A stretch of 64,000 nt of DNA from Streptomyces sp. NBC_01283 (GCF_041435335.1 NZ_CP108430.1:496001-560000); one strand, 5' to 3'. Shown: positions 45,734-55,840, counted from the stretch's first letter. The notes: generated from the letters alone by a model not told the origin. A program made the numbers and translations.

Positions 45734-48700
45734 TCAGGCCGTCCCGGCCAAGGACCGGGCGATGTGGAACTGCTGCTCGGCCTCGGCCGGGTGGCCCGCT
45801 GCCTCGTAGGTGCGGCCGAGGCGACGGCGGACCTCCATCTCCAGGGGCCTGCTGGTGTGTTCGGTGAGCGTCGCCAGGGCTTCCCGCTGGAGAGTGATGG
45901 CCAACGGCAGGTCTCCGTGGCCGTGTTCCGCGGCGCCCAGCAAGGACAGGCTCGTGGCTCGCAGTTGCAGGTCGCCGACTTCCTGGGCCAGGTCCGCCGC
46001 GCGCCGTGCGAGGCCTTTGACCTCGGTATGCCGGCCCAGTGCCAGCTGGGCCTCGGCAGTGAAGCACAGGGTCTTGCTGATCATTCGGGGGCGGCCGATC
46101 TTCTCGGCGAACGTGAGGGAGGTGGCGTAGTACCCGAGCGCTTCCTCATGCCGCCCCTGCTGGTCGTGGAGGGCGCCGAGGTTGCAGCTCGACATCCCGG
46201 CCAGCCAGTCGTCGTCGAGCCGGGCCGCCTGCCCCATCGCCTCGCTCAGGTGCGCGGCCGCCTCAGGGAAACGGCCCAGCGCACGCTCCGCGGCGCCCAT
46301 GGAGGCGGTCGCCCGGGCCTGCTCGCGAAGGTCGCCCTGGTGACGGGCGAGGCGCAGCGCATCGGTGCACCAGGCGTGCGCCTGTGGGAAGCGTCCTTGA
46401 TAGATGTCCGCGATGGCCAGGCAGTTGCGCAGGGAGGAGGGCATCCGCGGGTCGTCGGCCAGGTCGGCGCCGGGCAGCGCGAGCTCCAGGGCCGAGCGGC
46501 ACTCGTGGAAGCGGCCCTGGCGGACCAGCGGGTCGACCAGGGACTCGGCGATCCAGCAGGCGTACTCACGCTGCCCGGTGGCCGCCGCGAAAGCGACCAC
46601 GTCGAGCAGCTGGCCGCCCGCGGCCTCCAGCCATGCGTCGGCTTCCCGCCAGTCCCTGAAGGGGGAATTGGAGACATCGGGGCCGGTCGGGTAGCCCTCG
46701 GGGCCCCAGTCGCTGGCCATGCGCCCTGCGGCCGTGTAGAGGTGCAGCACGGCGGCGCGGTCCGCGGCGGCCTCATCCGGCATCTCGGCGGCGAGGCGGC
46801 GCGTGTGGTCGCGTACGAGATCGTGCAACCGGTAGCGGCTGGGCCGTGGCTGCTGCAGCAGGCTCGCGTCGACAAGACGCTCCAGGAGGTCCTCGGTGTC
46901 CTGGAGCGAGCGGCCCAGCATGACGGCGGGGGTGAGCCCGTCGAACTCAGCGGTCGGTGCCTGGCTCAACGCCCTGAATCCGCGGCGCAGTTCGGGGGCG
47001 AGCAGGTCGTAGGACATCCGGAAGGCGGCTTCCACGCTGCGGTCCTCCGCCCGGAGCTCGCCCAGGCGGCGTTCGTCGTCCGACATCCGGCCGACCAGGT
47101 GGGCCAGTGTCCAGGACGGGCGGTTCTGCAGCCGGGCCCCGGCGATCCGCAGAGCCAGCGGCAGTCCGCCGCAGCGGCGGGCGAGTTCCTGCGCGGCCTC
47201 GGGTTCCTGGCCGGCGCGCGTCTGACCAAGGAGGCGCGTGAGCAGGGTGACCGCCTCACCCGTGTCCAGCGGCTCCACGGTGAGCCGCCGGTCGGCGTCG
47301 AGGCCGGGCAGGCGCTGGCGGCCCGCCACAAGGACGCGGCTGCCGGGGCCCGCGGGCAGCAAGGGGCGCACCTGTTCCGCACTGCGAGCGTCATCCACGA
47401 CCAACAGCAGCCGCAAGGAGCTGGTGGCCGCCCGCCAGGCTGACACCAACTCGTTGAGTTCGTCGGGCAGTTCATCGTCGGCAGCGTTGACGGCACGGAG
47501 CATTTGATGCAGGGCGCGCTGCGGGCGCAGGCTCTCGTGGGGAGCGCCAAAGGTGTGCAGGTCCACGAACAGGCAGCCGTCCGGGTACTGGTCGTGCAGC
47601 GTCCAGGCGGCGCGGACCAGCAGCGCGGTCTTCCCGACCCCTGCCGTGCCGTCCACGGCGGCCACGGAGACGCAGTCGGCGGGCACCGGTTCGGTGAGCA
47701 GGGCCAGTTCTGGCTCCCGGCCGACGAGCCAGGCGGTGTCGCCGGGGAGTTCGTTACGGCGGGGACGCGGCGAGGACGGGGAGCGCTCGGGCGCCGGTGG
47801 CTGGGTGTGCTGTGTGGGGGCGGCTGCCGGGGACGCTGCTTGCGAGGTGGTGGAGTTCGTGGTGCGGGGCGGCGGGGTCCGGCCCAGCAGCAGCGGGTCA
47901 TCACGGCGCAGCACGCCCTGGTGCACCCGTTGCAGTTCCTCGCCGGGTTCCACGCCCAGCTCCTCGCGCAGCCGGTCTCGCGTCTCCCGGTAGGCGGCGA
48001 GTGCCTCGGCCTGCCGGCCGCTGCCGTACAGGGCGCGCATCCGAAGAGCGGCGAGTGGTTCGTCGTACGGCTGCGCCGTGGGCGCGGCCAAAAGCTCGTC
48101 CAGGGCCTCCGTATACCGGCCCAGAAGCACCAGGCACTCCACTCGCTCCTGGTGAAGTGTGCGCCGCTGCCGGGCGAGACGCCGCCGCTCGGCGTCGGCG
48201 AGCGGGCCGGGCAGGCCGGCCAACGGCTCTCCGCGGAACAGGTTCAGTGCCCGCGTACAGCCGTCGAGGGCGGCAGTGAGGTCCCCCGCGGCCTTCGCGC
48301 CGCGTATGACGCCGGCTTGTGCGGTCAACTCGCCGATGTCCGTGCGCGCTTCGCCGGGCATGAAGCGGTATCCGCCCCGCTCGCCGCGGATCACGGATGT
48401 GGTGGGGCGGGCGCCGGGCCCGTCCAGTGCCTTGCGCAGGGGATAGACGTAACTGGGCAGGACCTGGCGCCCGGTTCCTGGTGGTTCAAGTCCCCATACG
48501 TCGTCCAGGAGTTGCTGGTGGGTGACGAGCGTGTTTGCCCGCAGGACCAGCGCGGTCAGCACCGCCTGGCGTCGTACGGGCCCCAGGTCGAGGGGCTTCT
48601 CGCCGCGGTGGGCGCCGACCGGGCCGAGCAGGGCGAGACGCAGCCGACCTGCCGCGCTCTCCGCGCCTTGCGCACCGGGCGTATCAGGAGCCGTGGCCGT

Positions 48701-48751
48701 GTCGGCTGTGTCAGCCCTGTTCGTGCCCACTTCGAATCTGTTGGTGCCCAC
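45734..48751 (-). CDS. AfsR-like SARP regulator (BTAD + NB-ARC + TPR)
   Basis: About 1005 residues. A winged OmpR-type DNA-binding domain (GPVRRQAVLTALVLRANTLV, VLPSYVYPLRKALDGPG) is followed by the bacterial transcriptional activator domain, a linker, an NB-ARC ATPase (P-loop VDGTAGVGKTALLV; LLVVDDARSAEQV; GLPLALRIAGA) and TPR repeats to the end. Same layout and length as AfsR. GTG 48751 is chosen for its GGGGGAG site; a heptad EVGTNRF/EVGTNRA is repeated at the start. It is divergent from a membrane protein and two AfsK-like kinases, which may phosphorylate it. Confidence 0.9.
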   Translation of the reverse strand: MGTNRFEVGTNRADTADTATAPDTPGAQGAESAAGRLRLALLGPVGAHRGEKPLDLGPVRRQAVLTALVLRANTLVTHQQLLDDVWGLEPPGTGRQVLPSYVYPLRKALDGPGARPTTSVIRGERGGYRFMPGEARTDIGELTAQAGVIRGAKAAGDLTAALDGCTRALNLFRGEPLAGLPGPLADAERRRLARQRRTLHQERVECLVLLGRYTEALDELLAAPTAQPYDEPLAALRMRALYGSGRQAEALAAYRETRDRLREELGVEPGEELQRVHQGVLRRDDPLLLGRTPPPRTTNSTTSQAASPAAAPTQHTQPPAPERSPSSPRPRRNELPGDTAWLVGREPELALLTEPVPADCVSVAAVDGTAGVGKTALLVRAAWTLHDQYPDGCLFVDLHTFGAPHESLRPQRALHQMLRAVNAADDELPDELNELVSAWRAATSSLRLLLVVDDARSAEQVRPLLPAGPGSRVLVAGRQRLPGLDADRRLTVEPLDTGEAVTLLTRLLGQTRAGQEPEAAQELARRCGGLPLALRIAGARLQNRPSWTLAHLVGRMSDDERRLGELRAEDRSVEAAFRMSYDLLAPELRRGFRALSQAPTAEFDGLTPAVMLGRSLQDTEDLLERLVDASLLQQPRPSRYRLHDLVRDHTRRLAAEMPDEAAADRAAVLHLYTAAGRMASDWGPEGYPTGPDVSNSPFRDWREADAWLEAAGGQLLDVVAFAAATGQREYACWIAESLVDPLVRQGRFHECRSALELALPGADLADDPRMPSSLRNCLAIADIYQGRFPQAHAWCTDALRLARHQGDLREQARATASMGAAERALGRFPEAAAHLSEAMGQAARLDDDWLAGMSSCNLGALHDQQGRHEEALGYYATSLTFAEKIGRPRMISKTLCFTAEAQLALGRHTEVKGLARRAADLAQEVGDLQLRATSLSLLGAAEHGHGDLPLAITLQREALATLTEHTSRPLEMEVRRRLGRTYEAAGHPAEAEQQFHIARSLAGTA

Positions 48752-48968
48752 TTCAAACTCCCCCGTGGTCTTTGCAGTTCCCGCGGTTCCCCGTAGTCCC
48801 TGCGGAAACCCAATCCTCTGCTTCAGCAGAATTTCATCAGCATTGCAGTGTCTCGCGAGAGGGTTCGGCGCGTCGTGTCCGGTCCCGGTCGACCGGTTCC
48901 GGCCACTTCCCCTGGGGTGGGTTCCTGCCCCTCCCAAGGACCTGGACCGTAGGAAAGCGAGCTGTTTC

Positions 48969-49826
48969 GTGAGCGAGAACCCGCAGGTGGGCCCCCCGCA
49001 GGGCTTCGGAGACAGCCCTCAGGGCCCCGGCCAGGCGCCGCCCCCGATGCCCGGCCAGGCGCCGCCGCCGGTCCCGCCGCACGCGCCGGGCCCGCCCTCG
49101 GCCTGGTCGCAGCCGGTTCCACCGGACGGCCACCGCGGCCCCGGCGGCTCGGGACCTCGTGGCGGCCGTTCTCGCATCTGGCTGATCGGGGGCACCGCGG
49201 CGCTCGTCGCGGCCGTGGTCATCGGCGTGGTCGTCGCCACGTCGGGGGACGACGACGACAAGAGCGCCGCGAAGGGCAAGCCCTCCGGCGCTCCGGCAGG
49301 CGTCGCCAAGCCGAAGGCGCCGTCAGGGGGCAAGGCGTACACCAAGGTCCCCAAGGGATGCGAGCTGATCAAGGCGTCGACCATCGACAAGATCGCGCCC
49401 GGAGGCAAGTGCACGCCGGGCCTGATGGACGAGAAGGATCTCCCGACACTGATCAGCAGGATGCCGAGGTGGGAGCCCGCCGACTACGGCGGCAGCTATC
49501 AGAGCCTGAGTGTGAGCCTCACGGTCGGCGCGAGCGCCAAGGGCCAGTACGACACGAAGAAGACGACCGCTACCAGCGACCTCAAGGGCATACGCAAGGT
49601 GGAGGGTTCCCGGCCGGTGAGCGGGCTGGGCGAGGAGTCCCTCCTCGTGGACACCGTCGACGCCCGGGACGGGTCGCTGGCCCAGTCAGAGGTGGTAGTC
49701 CTGCAGGGCAACGCCGCGCTCAGCGTGGACTTCACCTACAGCCGGGAGAACTCCGACACCACCAAGAAGCAGGCCGAGGACGCCGCCATCGCCGCCGCCC
49801 GTGATGTGCTCGGTTCGCTGAGCTGA
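48969..49826 (+). CDS. Single-pass membrane protein with Pro-rich head and extracellular domain
   Basis: 285 residues. An N-terminal Pro/Gly/Gln-rich cytoplasmic stretch (about 1-60) is followed by one membrane helix (IWLIGGTAALVAAVVIGVVV), an acidic/Lys linker (SGDDDDKSAAKG), and a 160-residue outer domain with two Cys (GCELIKASTIDKIAPGGKC) resembling DUF3558-type lipoprotein domains. No lipobox is present. GTG 48969 after AGGAAAG. It lies 16 bases before the first kinase gene and is surely co-transcribed with it. It may be a sensor or substrate of the kinases. Confidence 0.8.
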   Translation: MSENPQVGPPQGFGDSPQGPGQAPPPMPGQAPPPVPPHAPGPPSAWSQPVPPDGHRGPGGSGPRGGRSRIWLIGGTAALVAAVVIGVVVATSGDDDDKSAAKGKPSGAPAGVAKPKAPSGGKAYTKVPKGCELIKASTIDKIAPGGKCTPGLMDEKDLPTLISRMPRWEPADYGGSYQSLSVSLTVGASAKGQYDTKKTTATSDLKGIRKVEGSRPVSGLGEESLLVDTVDARDGSLAQSEVVVLQGNAALSVDFTYSRENSDTTKKQAEDAAIAAARDVLGSLS

Positions 49827-49842
49827 TCGCCGCGGCGACGAC

Positions 49843-52170
49843 GTGCCTACACCTCCCCACGAAAGCAGCGACCCCACGGCTGCGCGGCCTGCGCACACCA
49901 CCGTGCCCCAGCCTCCGGTCGCCCCGACCCGGCCTCTCACCGGCCTCCCGCAGCCGCCCGGTCAGATCCCTGGGCAGGTCGCTGGGCAAGTCCAGGGGCA
50001 AGTCCCGGGCCAGCAGAGCCCTTCCCGTATCGGCCCCTACGAGGTCTTCCAGCTCCTCGGCGAAGGCGGCATGGGCAGGGTGTTCCTGGCCCGGTCGCCG
50101 GGTTCGCGGCTGGTGGCCCTGAAGGTCATCCGGCCCGAGTACGCCGAGGCGCCGAACTTCCGCGGGCGTTTCCGGCGCGAGGCCGAATCCGCCCGCCGCG
50201 TGAGCGGCTTCTTCACCCCGCCGGTGCTCGACGCGGACGCGGACGCCCCGCAGCCCTGGCTGGCCACGGCCTACGTCCCCGCGCCGTCGCTGCACGAGGT
50301 CGTCAGCGGCTTCGGTGTACTGCCCGAGGCGGGCCTGCGGGCCCTTGCCACCGGCCTCGCGGAGGCGCTGCTGGCCATCCATGACGCCGGCATCGTGCAC
50401 CGTGACCTCAAGCCCGGCAACGTACTCATCGCCGAAGACGGGCCCCGGGTCATCGACTTCGGCATCAGCAGTGCGGTGGACGCCACCCAGGTGACCCGGA
50501 CCGGTGCCGTAATGGGGACGCCCGGGTTCATGGCACCCGAGCAGATCACCTCGAGCCGCGAGGCCGGACCGGCGGCCGACCTCTTCTCGCTGGGCTGCGT
50601 GCTGGTCTTCGCGGCCACCGGGCGCGGCCCCTTCGGCTCCGGAGGGACGGCCGAGATCCTCTACCGGGCCGTCCACCATCCGCCCCAACTGGACGGAATA
50701 TCCTCGGCGTTGACGCCCCTGGTGAGCGCCTGCCTGGACAAGGACCCCGCCCGCCGGCCGCCCGCCGCTTCAGTGCTGGGCGCGCTGGGGACCGCGGACC
50801 CTGCCGCCCTGCTCACGCAGGGCCTGCGGCAGGATCTGGCGCGGCGGGAGGCACACGCCGCCGTTCTGGTGTCCGCGCCGCCCGTACCCATGACGCCCCT
50901 TGGGCTGCCAGAGGACCCGTTCGCCACCACTCCCCCCAGGGGGTCCAGTCGCCGCAGGTTCTTGTGGATCTCCGCGGCCGCCACCACCGTCGCCGCGGGC
51001 GGCGGGGCCGCGGCGCTGACCGGGTGGCGGTCGAAGCCAAGCACGACACCGGCCCGCGGCGGCGGCAGCGCGGGCACCACCGGCCGACCCGAACCCAAGG
51101 TCCCGGATGGCCCGGAGCCGCGGTGGACGGTCTCGCTGAAGAAGCTGGATAGTGCCCAACTCCAGCTCCTGGGCGACGTATTGGTGCATTGGGAACAGAG
51201 ACGCGCCACCGCCTATGACACCACTGCGGGGAAGGAACTCTGGGCTGGGTCGCTGCGCCTGCCCTCCGGCACGTCAGGGGACCCCAAGTGGCTGGGCGTG
51301 CACGGGCCGGCGCTGTTCGCCTCGGCCTGGAGCGGCGAGCGCGGCTATCTGTTCGGCGTCGATGCCACAGGCAAGCAGAAGTTCACCCACGCGATCACCG
51401 AGCAGGGCGCCGACCCCCAGTTCGCCGACTTCGTCGAGAGCGTCCTGTCCGTCGCCGGTTCGGTGGCGGTCGTCGGCACCAGCGGTCACAAGGGATATGG
51501 GGTGCTCGCGGTCGATCTCGGCTCGGGCGAGGTGCTGTGGTCGCGCAAGGTCAAGGGCAGCGATTTCCAGGCGCACGCCGTGGGAAGCCGCTGCTTCCTC
51601 CAGGACAACGGCACGCTCCGTGGCCTTGCCCTGCGCTCGGGTGCCGAACGGTGGGAGGTCCGGGACGTCATCAAGCCCGGCGCCTATCCCCACCTGTCCA
51701 CCGACGGCAAGACCCTGCTCGTCACCAGCACCAAGGTGCAGGCCTTCGGCGCCACCGACGGCGAGAAGCTGTGGACGGCCGTCAACGAGACGACCACCAT
51801 CAGCCCGGCCAGGGTCCGCGGCAAGCGGGCCTATCTCCACGACGGACCGGGCACCGTGTTCGCCCTGGACATGCGCAGCGGTGAGCAGGTGTGGCACACC
51901 GAGAGCCCGGTACACCTGACGACCACCGGCGGCGCACAGGACCAGGGGCCCGTCGTCTCCTCGTCCGTAGTGGCGATCCCTACCTGGGCCACCGGTGACG
52001 TACCGGGGTTCGTCGTCCTGCGCGCCTCCGACGGCAAGACGCAATGGGCACACCAGCCCTCCGGCGCCAAAGCCGGGGGCAAGAGCAACTGGCTGCTCCA
52101 GATCTCCGGCAGCACCCTCTTCGCCGCATCCGAGACCACCCTTTACGCCTTCCGGAGCGACACGCCGTGA
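49843..52170 (+). CDS. AfsK-like Ser/Thr protein kinase with PQQ-type propeller (first copy)
   Basis: 775 residues. After a Pro-rich leader comes a Hanks-type kinase domain (about 65-330): LLGEGGMGRVFLA, ALKVIRP (Lys), HRDLKPGN, IDFGIS, GTPGFMAPEQ, all catalytic residues present. A twin-Arg hydrophobic segment near residue 370 (SSRRRFLWISAAATTVAAGG) could span the membrane. The rest is a PQQ/beta-propeller with repeated Trp blades (GKELWAGSLRL, GEVLWSRKV, GEKLWTAV, EQVWHTES, KTQWAHQPS). AfsK of Streptomyces has this order. Its stop overlaps the next kinase's start (GTGA). Confidence 0.93.
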   Translation: MPTPPHESSDPTAARPAHTTVPQPPVAPTRPLTGLPQPPGQIPGQVAGQVQGQVPGQQSPSRIGPYEVFQLLGEGGMGRVFLARSPGSRLVALKVIRPEYAEAPNFRGRFRREAESARRVSGFFTPPVLDADADAPQPWLATAYVPAPSLHEVVSGFGVLPEAGLRALATGLAEALLAIHDAGIVHRDLKPGNVLIAEDGPRVIDFGISSAVDATQVTRTGAVMGTPGFMAPEQITSSREAGPAADLFSLGCVLVFAATGRGPFGSGGTAEILYRAVHHPPQLDGISSALTPLVSACLDKDPARRPPAASVLGALGTADPAALLTQGLRQDLARREAHAAVLVSAPPVPMTPLGLPEDPFATTPPRGSSRRRFLWISAAATTVAAGGGAAALTGWRSKPSTTPARGGGSAGTTGRPEPKVPDGPEPRWTVSLKKLDSAQLQLLGDVLVHWEQRRATAYDTTAGKELWAGSLRLPSGTSGDPKWLGVHGPALFASAWSGERGYLFGVDATGKQKFTHAITEQGADPQFADFVESVLSVAGSVAVVGTSGHKGYGVLAVDLGSGEVLWSRKVKGSDFQAHAVGSRCFLQDNGTLRGLALRSGAERWEVRDVIKPGAYPHLSTDGKTLLVTSTKVQAFGATDGEKLWTAVNETTTISPARVRGKRAYLHDGPGTVFALDMRSGEQVWHTESPVHLTTTGGAQDQGPVVSSSVVAIPTWATGDVPGFVVLRASDGKTQWAHQPSGAKAGGKSNWLLQISGSTLFAASETTLYAFRSDTP

Positions 52171-54431
52171 CCATGCCACCCACACCACCCGTGCCGCCGT
52201 CCGCACCCGCGGCGTCGGGAGCGACACCGCCTGGGCCAACGCCGCCCGGACCAAATCCGTCCGCGCCTCCCCCGCAAGCCGCCTCCCCTGCCCCTGCCAC
52301 GTACATCGGCCCCTACCGGGTGATCCGAGAGCTCGGTGCGGGCGGCATGGGCCGCGTCCACCTCGCCGCGTCGCGCAGCGGCCGTGCGGTGGCCGTCAAG
52401 GTCGTGCGTCCCGAACTGGCCGCCGACCCCGATTTCCGCCGCCGCTTCAGGGCCGAGGTCGAGGCCGCCCGCGCGGTGTCCGGTGCCTTCACCGCGCCGG
52501 TCGTCGACGCCGATCCTGAGGGGCCCCAGCCGTGGCTGGCCACCGCGTACATCCCCGGCCCTTCCCTCACCGACGCCCTGGACGCCCACGGGCCCATGCC
52601 CGAGGCCACCTTGCGCGTCCTGGGCGGCGGCCTGGCCGAGGCGCTGGCCGCGATCCACCGCGCCGGGCTCATCCACCGCGACCTCAAGCCGTCCAACATC
52701 CTCCTCACCCGCGACGGCCCCCGGGTCATCGACTTCGGCATCAGCCGGGCCGTCGACGGAACCGTGCTCACCGCCGAGGGCCAGGTCGCGGGATCGCCCG
52801 GCTTCATGTCGCCCGAGCAGTCGCGCGGGGGCGAACTCACCCCCGCGAGCGACGTGTTCGCCTTCGGCTGCGTACTCGCCTTCGCAGCCACCGGCGTTCC
52901 GCCCTTCGGTACGGGCGCGGTCCACGCCCTGCTCTACCGGGCCGCCTACGAAGCGCCGCAGCTGAACGGCGTCCCCCACGGCCTGCTCGGCATCATCACC
53001 GCCTGTCTCGAAAAGGACCCCACCCGCCGCCCCGCCGTCGAGCAGCTCCAGAGCTGGCTGCGCCCGGAGACCACCGCCGGCTGGCTCGGCGCGGTCGAGC
53101 TCCAGGTGACCGAGGACCAGCGCATGTTGCAGGGCGCCCTACGCACCCCGCTGCTCAGCCGCCGCCGGTTGCTGACCGGCGGCGCCGTACTCGCCGTGAG
53201 CGCGGCAGCCGGCGGTACCGCCTGGTTCCTTCGCTCACGCGGCGAGGACGGCGGGGACACGGTTGCCGCCCCCGCTCTCGACTGGGCGAAGGAGCTTCCG
53301 CAGCCCGGCATGTTCCTGCGCGCGGTCACCAGCTCCACGCTGCTGTGCACCGAGAAGGCCTCCGGTGCCTGCTTCGACCGGGGCACCGGCAAACTCCTGT
53401 GGAAGGACCTCGGAGGCCAGAACACCGACGCCCTCCCGGACGACAAGCGCGTCTACACCGTGCGCACCGACGGCAAGGTGCACGCGTTCGACGGCCGGTC
53501 CGGAAAGAAGCTGTGGGACGCGCCCCCGGCCGGAGACAGCGCGCCCAAGCTGGACTTCTCGGACGGCGAGTTGGTCATGACCACGAGCGGCGGACGCTTC
53601 CGGGCCCTTCAGGCGTCGAGCGGTGAGGTGCGGTGGACTTCGCGTGACGTGAAGGACATCAGCATGGTCATCGGCGCCACACCGGCAGGCGCGCTGCTCG
53701 CCTGGGGCGGTGCGTCGAAAGTCAATCCGGCCGCGATGCTCAGGGGCTACTCCGCCCTCGACCGGAAGACGGGCGAGCGCGTATGGACGAAGGACCTCGT
53801 CACTCTGTACCCACCCGAGCGCCCGTCGGAGGGCCCGCAGGACAAGAGCAAGGTGCTCTACGGCATCGACGCCGGCATGAAGCTGCTCGCCCTTGATCCC
53901 GACGACGGCAGAACTCTCTGGAGCAAACCCACCGAACTCCCGCCCACCAACAGCGAGGTCCTTGGCTGGGCCGGGTCCATGAGCCTGCTCGGGGGCACCC
54001 TGTTCTGCTACCCGAGCACCGGCTTCAACGGCTCGACCCGCGGCTTGCTCGCCGCCTTCGACCCCGCGTCGGGCAAAACCCTGTGGACGGTACAGACCGC
54101 CGCCCGCGGCAACCGCGGTTACGCACGCGCCGGTTCGACCGTCTGCTACCTGGACAAGAAGGTCCTGCACGGGCTCGACGCCAAGACCGGCGCGAAACGC
54201 TGGACGGCAGGGGCGGGACTGGGTGACCTCGACCAATTGGTCACCCTGCACGGACTGTTCGTCGTCGCGGGCACGAAGGGTCTGTATGCCTTCCGCGCGG
54301 ACACCGGCGAGCAGGTCTGGCACTACCGGGCCACCGGCGGCTCCGGATCCTGGACCGCGCAAGCCGTCGGCGACGCCCTTTACGCCACTTGGTCCGGCAA
54401 GCTCTTCCGCTTCTCGGTGCCCAAGCCGTAG
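52167..54431 (+). CDS. AfsK-like Ser/Thr protein kinase with PQQ-type propeller (second copy)
   Basis: 754 residues, clearly a tandem duplicate of the upstream kinase: Pro-rich leader, kinase domain with ELGAGGMGRVHLA, AVKVVRP, HRDLKPSN, IDFGISRA and GSPGFMSPEQ, a twin-Arg hydrophobic segment (SRRRLLTGGAVLAVSAAAGG), then a propeller with Trp blades (GKLLWKDL, GKKLWDAP, GERVWTKD, GRTLWSKP, GKTLWTVQ, GAKRWTAG, EQVWHYRA). The GTG at 52167 overlaps the previous stop; ATG 52173 is an alternative. It ends at a perfect hairpin shared with a converging gene. Confidence 0.93.
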   Translation: MTMPPTPPVPPSAPAASGATPPGPTPPGPNPSAPPPQAASPAPATYIGPYRVIRELGAGGMGRVHLAASRSGRAVAVKVVRPELAADPDFRRRFRAEVEAARAVSGAFTAPVVDADPEGPQPWLATAYIPGPSLTDALDAHGPMPEATLRVLGGGLAEALAAIHRAGLIHRDLKPSNILLTRDGPRVIDFGISRAVDGTVLTAEGQVAGSPGFMSPEQSRGGELTPASDVFAFGCVLAFAATGVPPFGTGAVHALLYRAAYEAPQLNGVPHGLLGIITACLEKDPTRRPAVEQLQSWLRPETTAGWLGAVELQVTEDQRMLQGALRTPLLSRRRLLTGGAVLAVSAAAGGTAWFLRSRGEDGGDTVAAPALDWAKELPQPGMFLRAVTSSTLLCTEKASGACFDRGTGKLLWKDLGGQNTDALPDDKRVYTVRTDGKVHAFDGRSGKKLWDAPPAGDSAPKLDFSDGELVMTTSGGRFRALQASSGEVRWTSRDVKDISMVIGATPAGALLAWGGASKVNPAAMLRGYSALDRKTGERVWTKDLVTLYPPERPSEGPQDKSKVLYGIDAGMKLLALDPDDGRTLWSKPTELPPTNSEVLGWAGSMSLLGGTLFCYPSTGFNGSTRGLLAAFDPASGKTLWTVQTAARGNRGYARAGSTVCYLDKKVLHGLDAKTGAKRWTAGAGLGDLDQLVTLHGLFVVAGTKGLYAFRADTGEQVWHYRATGGSGSWTAQAVGDALYATWSGKLFRFSVPKP

Positions 54432-54484
54432 AAGAATCCCCGTGCGGATCGGGTCTCTGAACCGGCGCGGGCTCCGATACGAAC

Positions 54485-54524
54485 CCTGCTGCCCACCGCT
54501 CGCGCACGAGCGGTGGGCAGCAGG
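54485..54524. terminator. Perfect 18-bp bidirectional terminator hairpin
   Basis: CCTGCTGCCCACCGCTCG pairs with CGAGCGGTGGGCAGCAGG around a CGCA loop, between two converging genes, 53 bases after the kinase stop and 23 after the propeller gene's stop. Confidence 0.92.
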
Positions 54525-54547
54525 AGAGCGTGGCGGTCGTGGTGCGA

Positions 54548-55669
54548 TCAGTAGAAGCGGCGGACGAAGACGTCCGACTTGCCGTTGGTGTCGCCGGGCA
54601 CGATGTCGTCGGCCGTGGAGTGGAAGACCACGTCGCGCCCATCGGCGCTGACCGTGTCGGTTCCGGCCGTGGCGGGCTGGTTCGAGACGATCTCGTCGGT
54701 GCCCGTCTGCAGGTCGCGCAGCACGAGCGACGGTCCGGTCGTGTCGTTCGGGGCGTACAGCAGATAGCGGCCGGTGGGATCGATGGCCAGGCCCCGTACG
54801 TTCGGCACCAGTTGGTCGGTGCCCGAGCTCTCGTCCTGGACGTAGGTGTCGGAGCCCGACAGGTAGACGATCTTGCTGCCGTCCTTGCTGATCTGGACGA
54901 GTTTCGCTGCCTTGGACGGGCCCTCGATCGGGCCGGCGGAGGTGTCGTCGGTCCGGTCCCACACGAAGACGTCCTCCGCCTTGCCGTCCTGGTAGGCGAC
55001 AAAGCGGCCGTCGCCGCTGATGGAGGGCCGGGACGAGACGGTGTGGTCGAACTCGTAGACGGTCTCCGTGGTGTTGGCGCGCCAGTCCCGTACCTCGATG
55101 CGCTGCCGGGACGGCGGTCGGTTGAAGGTGGCGACCTGGGCGATGTAGCGGCCGTCCGCACTCAGCGATGACTGGCTGCAACTGAGTCCCGCGCAGTTCA
55201 TGCCGATCGTGCTTCCCGAACTCACCTGGGACAGGAAGGACTTCGTGTCTCTCATCCACAGCCCCCACATGGCAACGTACTGCCCGTCACCACTGATCAC
55301 CGGGGGCTGGTCCGGGCGGACGGGGGTGCTCATCAGCGTGGTCTTGCTCATCCGCTGGTCGCGGACGTACACCCTTTCCCGTGTCGCCGGGTTGTCGGGT
55401 GTGAGGTTGTTCGCCAACGACGAGAAGGCGACACTGCGGCCGTTGGTCGTGATCGTGGCGGCGGTGGAGTCACCGTCACCCTGGGTTCCGTCGGGCGCGA
55501 CACTGATCCGCTCGACCCCGGCTCCGCTTTCGCTCGCGACGCCCGCCACGGTCATGGGCTCGGCCGAAGCGACTCCGGGCAGCACCGTCGTGACCGCGCA
55601 GACCACGACGGTGGCGCATAAGGCGGCCCGCACACGTCTGATGCCGCGCCGGTTCGTGGTTCCCCTCAT
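54548..55669 (-). CDS. Secreted TolB/WD40-like beta-propeller protein
   Basis: 373 residues. A signal peptide (TNRRGIRRVRAALCATVVVC to PGVASAEP) is followed by about six blades with the TolB-like pattern (ISGDGQYVAMW, LSADGRYIAQVA, ISGDGRFVAYQD, ISKDGSKIVYLS, IDPTGRYLLYAP, VSADGRDVVFHS). No enzyme domain is fused. ATG 55669 has GGGGGGAA four bases upstream and starts exactly at the signal peptide. Likely a surface or extracellular binding protein; ligand unknown. Its gene converges on the kinase pair. Confidence 0.83.
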   Translation of the reverse strand: MRGTTNRRGIRRVRAALCATVVVCAVTTVLPGVASAEPMTVAGVASESGAGVERISVAPDGTQGDGDSTAATITTNGRSVAFSSLANNLTPDNPATRERVYVRDQRMSKTTLMSTPVRPDQPPVISGDGQYVAMWGLWMRDTKSFLSQVSSGSTIGMNCAGLSCSQSSLSADGRYIAQVATFNRPPSRQRIEVRDWRANTTETVYEFDHTVSSRPSISGDGRFVAYQDGKAEDVFVWDRTDDTSAGPIEGPSKAAKLVQISKDGSKIVYLSGSDTYVQDESSGTDQLVPNVRGLAIDPTGRYLLYAPNDTTGPSLVLRDLQTGTDEIVSNQPATAGTDTVSADGRDVVFHSTADDIVPGDTNGKSDVFVRRFY

Positions 55670-55840
55670 TTTCCCCCCAAGACAAGTCATGGCCCCTCTT
55701 CCCGGTCCCCACCGGAGGGCCACAAGCATGCAACCTTGATGGTGCTGTGGGGTCAATGCGTCGCGTGACTATCGAGAGGCACGGTTCCGGTCGAGTGAAA
55801 GTGGTCGGCTTCGCAAGCAGAAGGGCCGTTCGCAGCGTGG

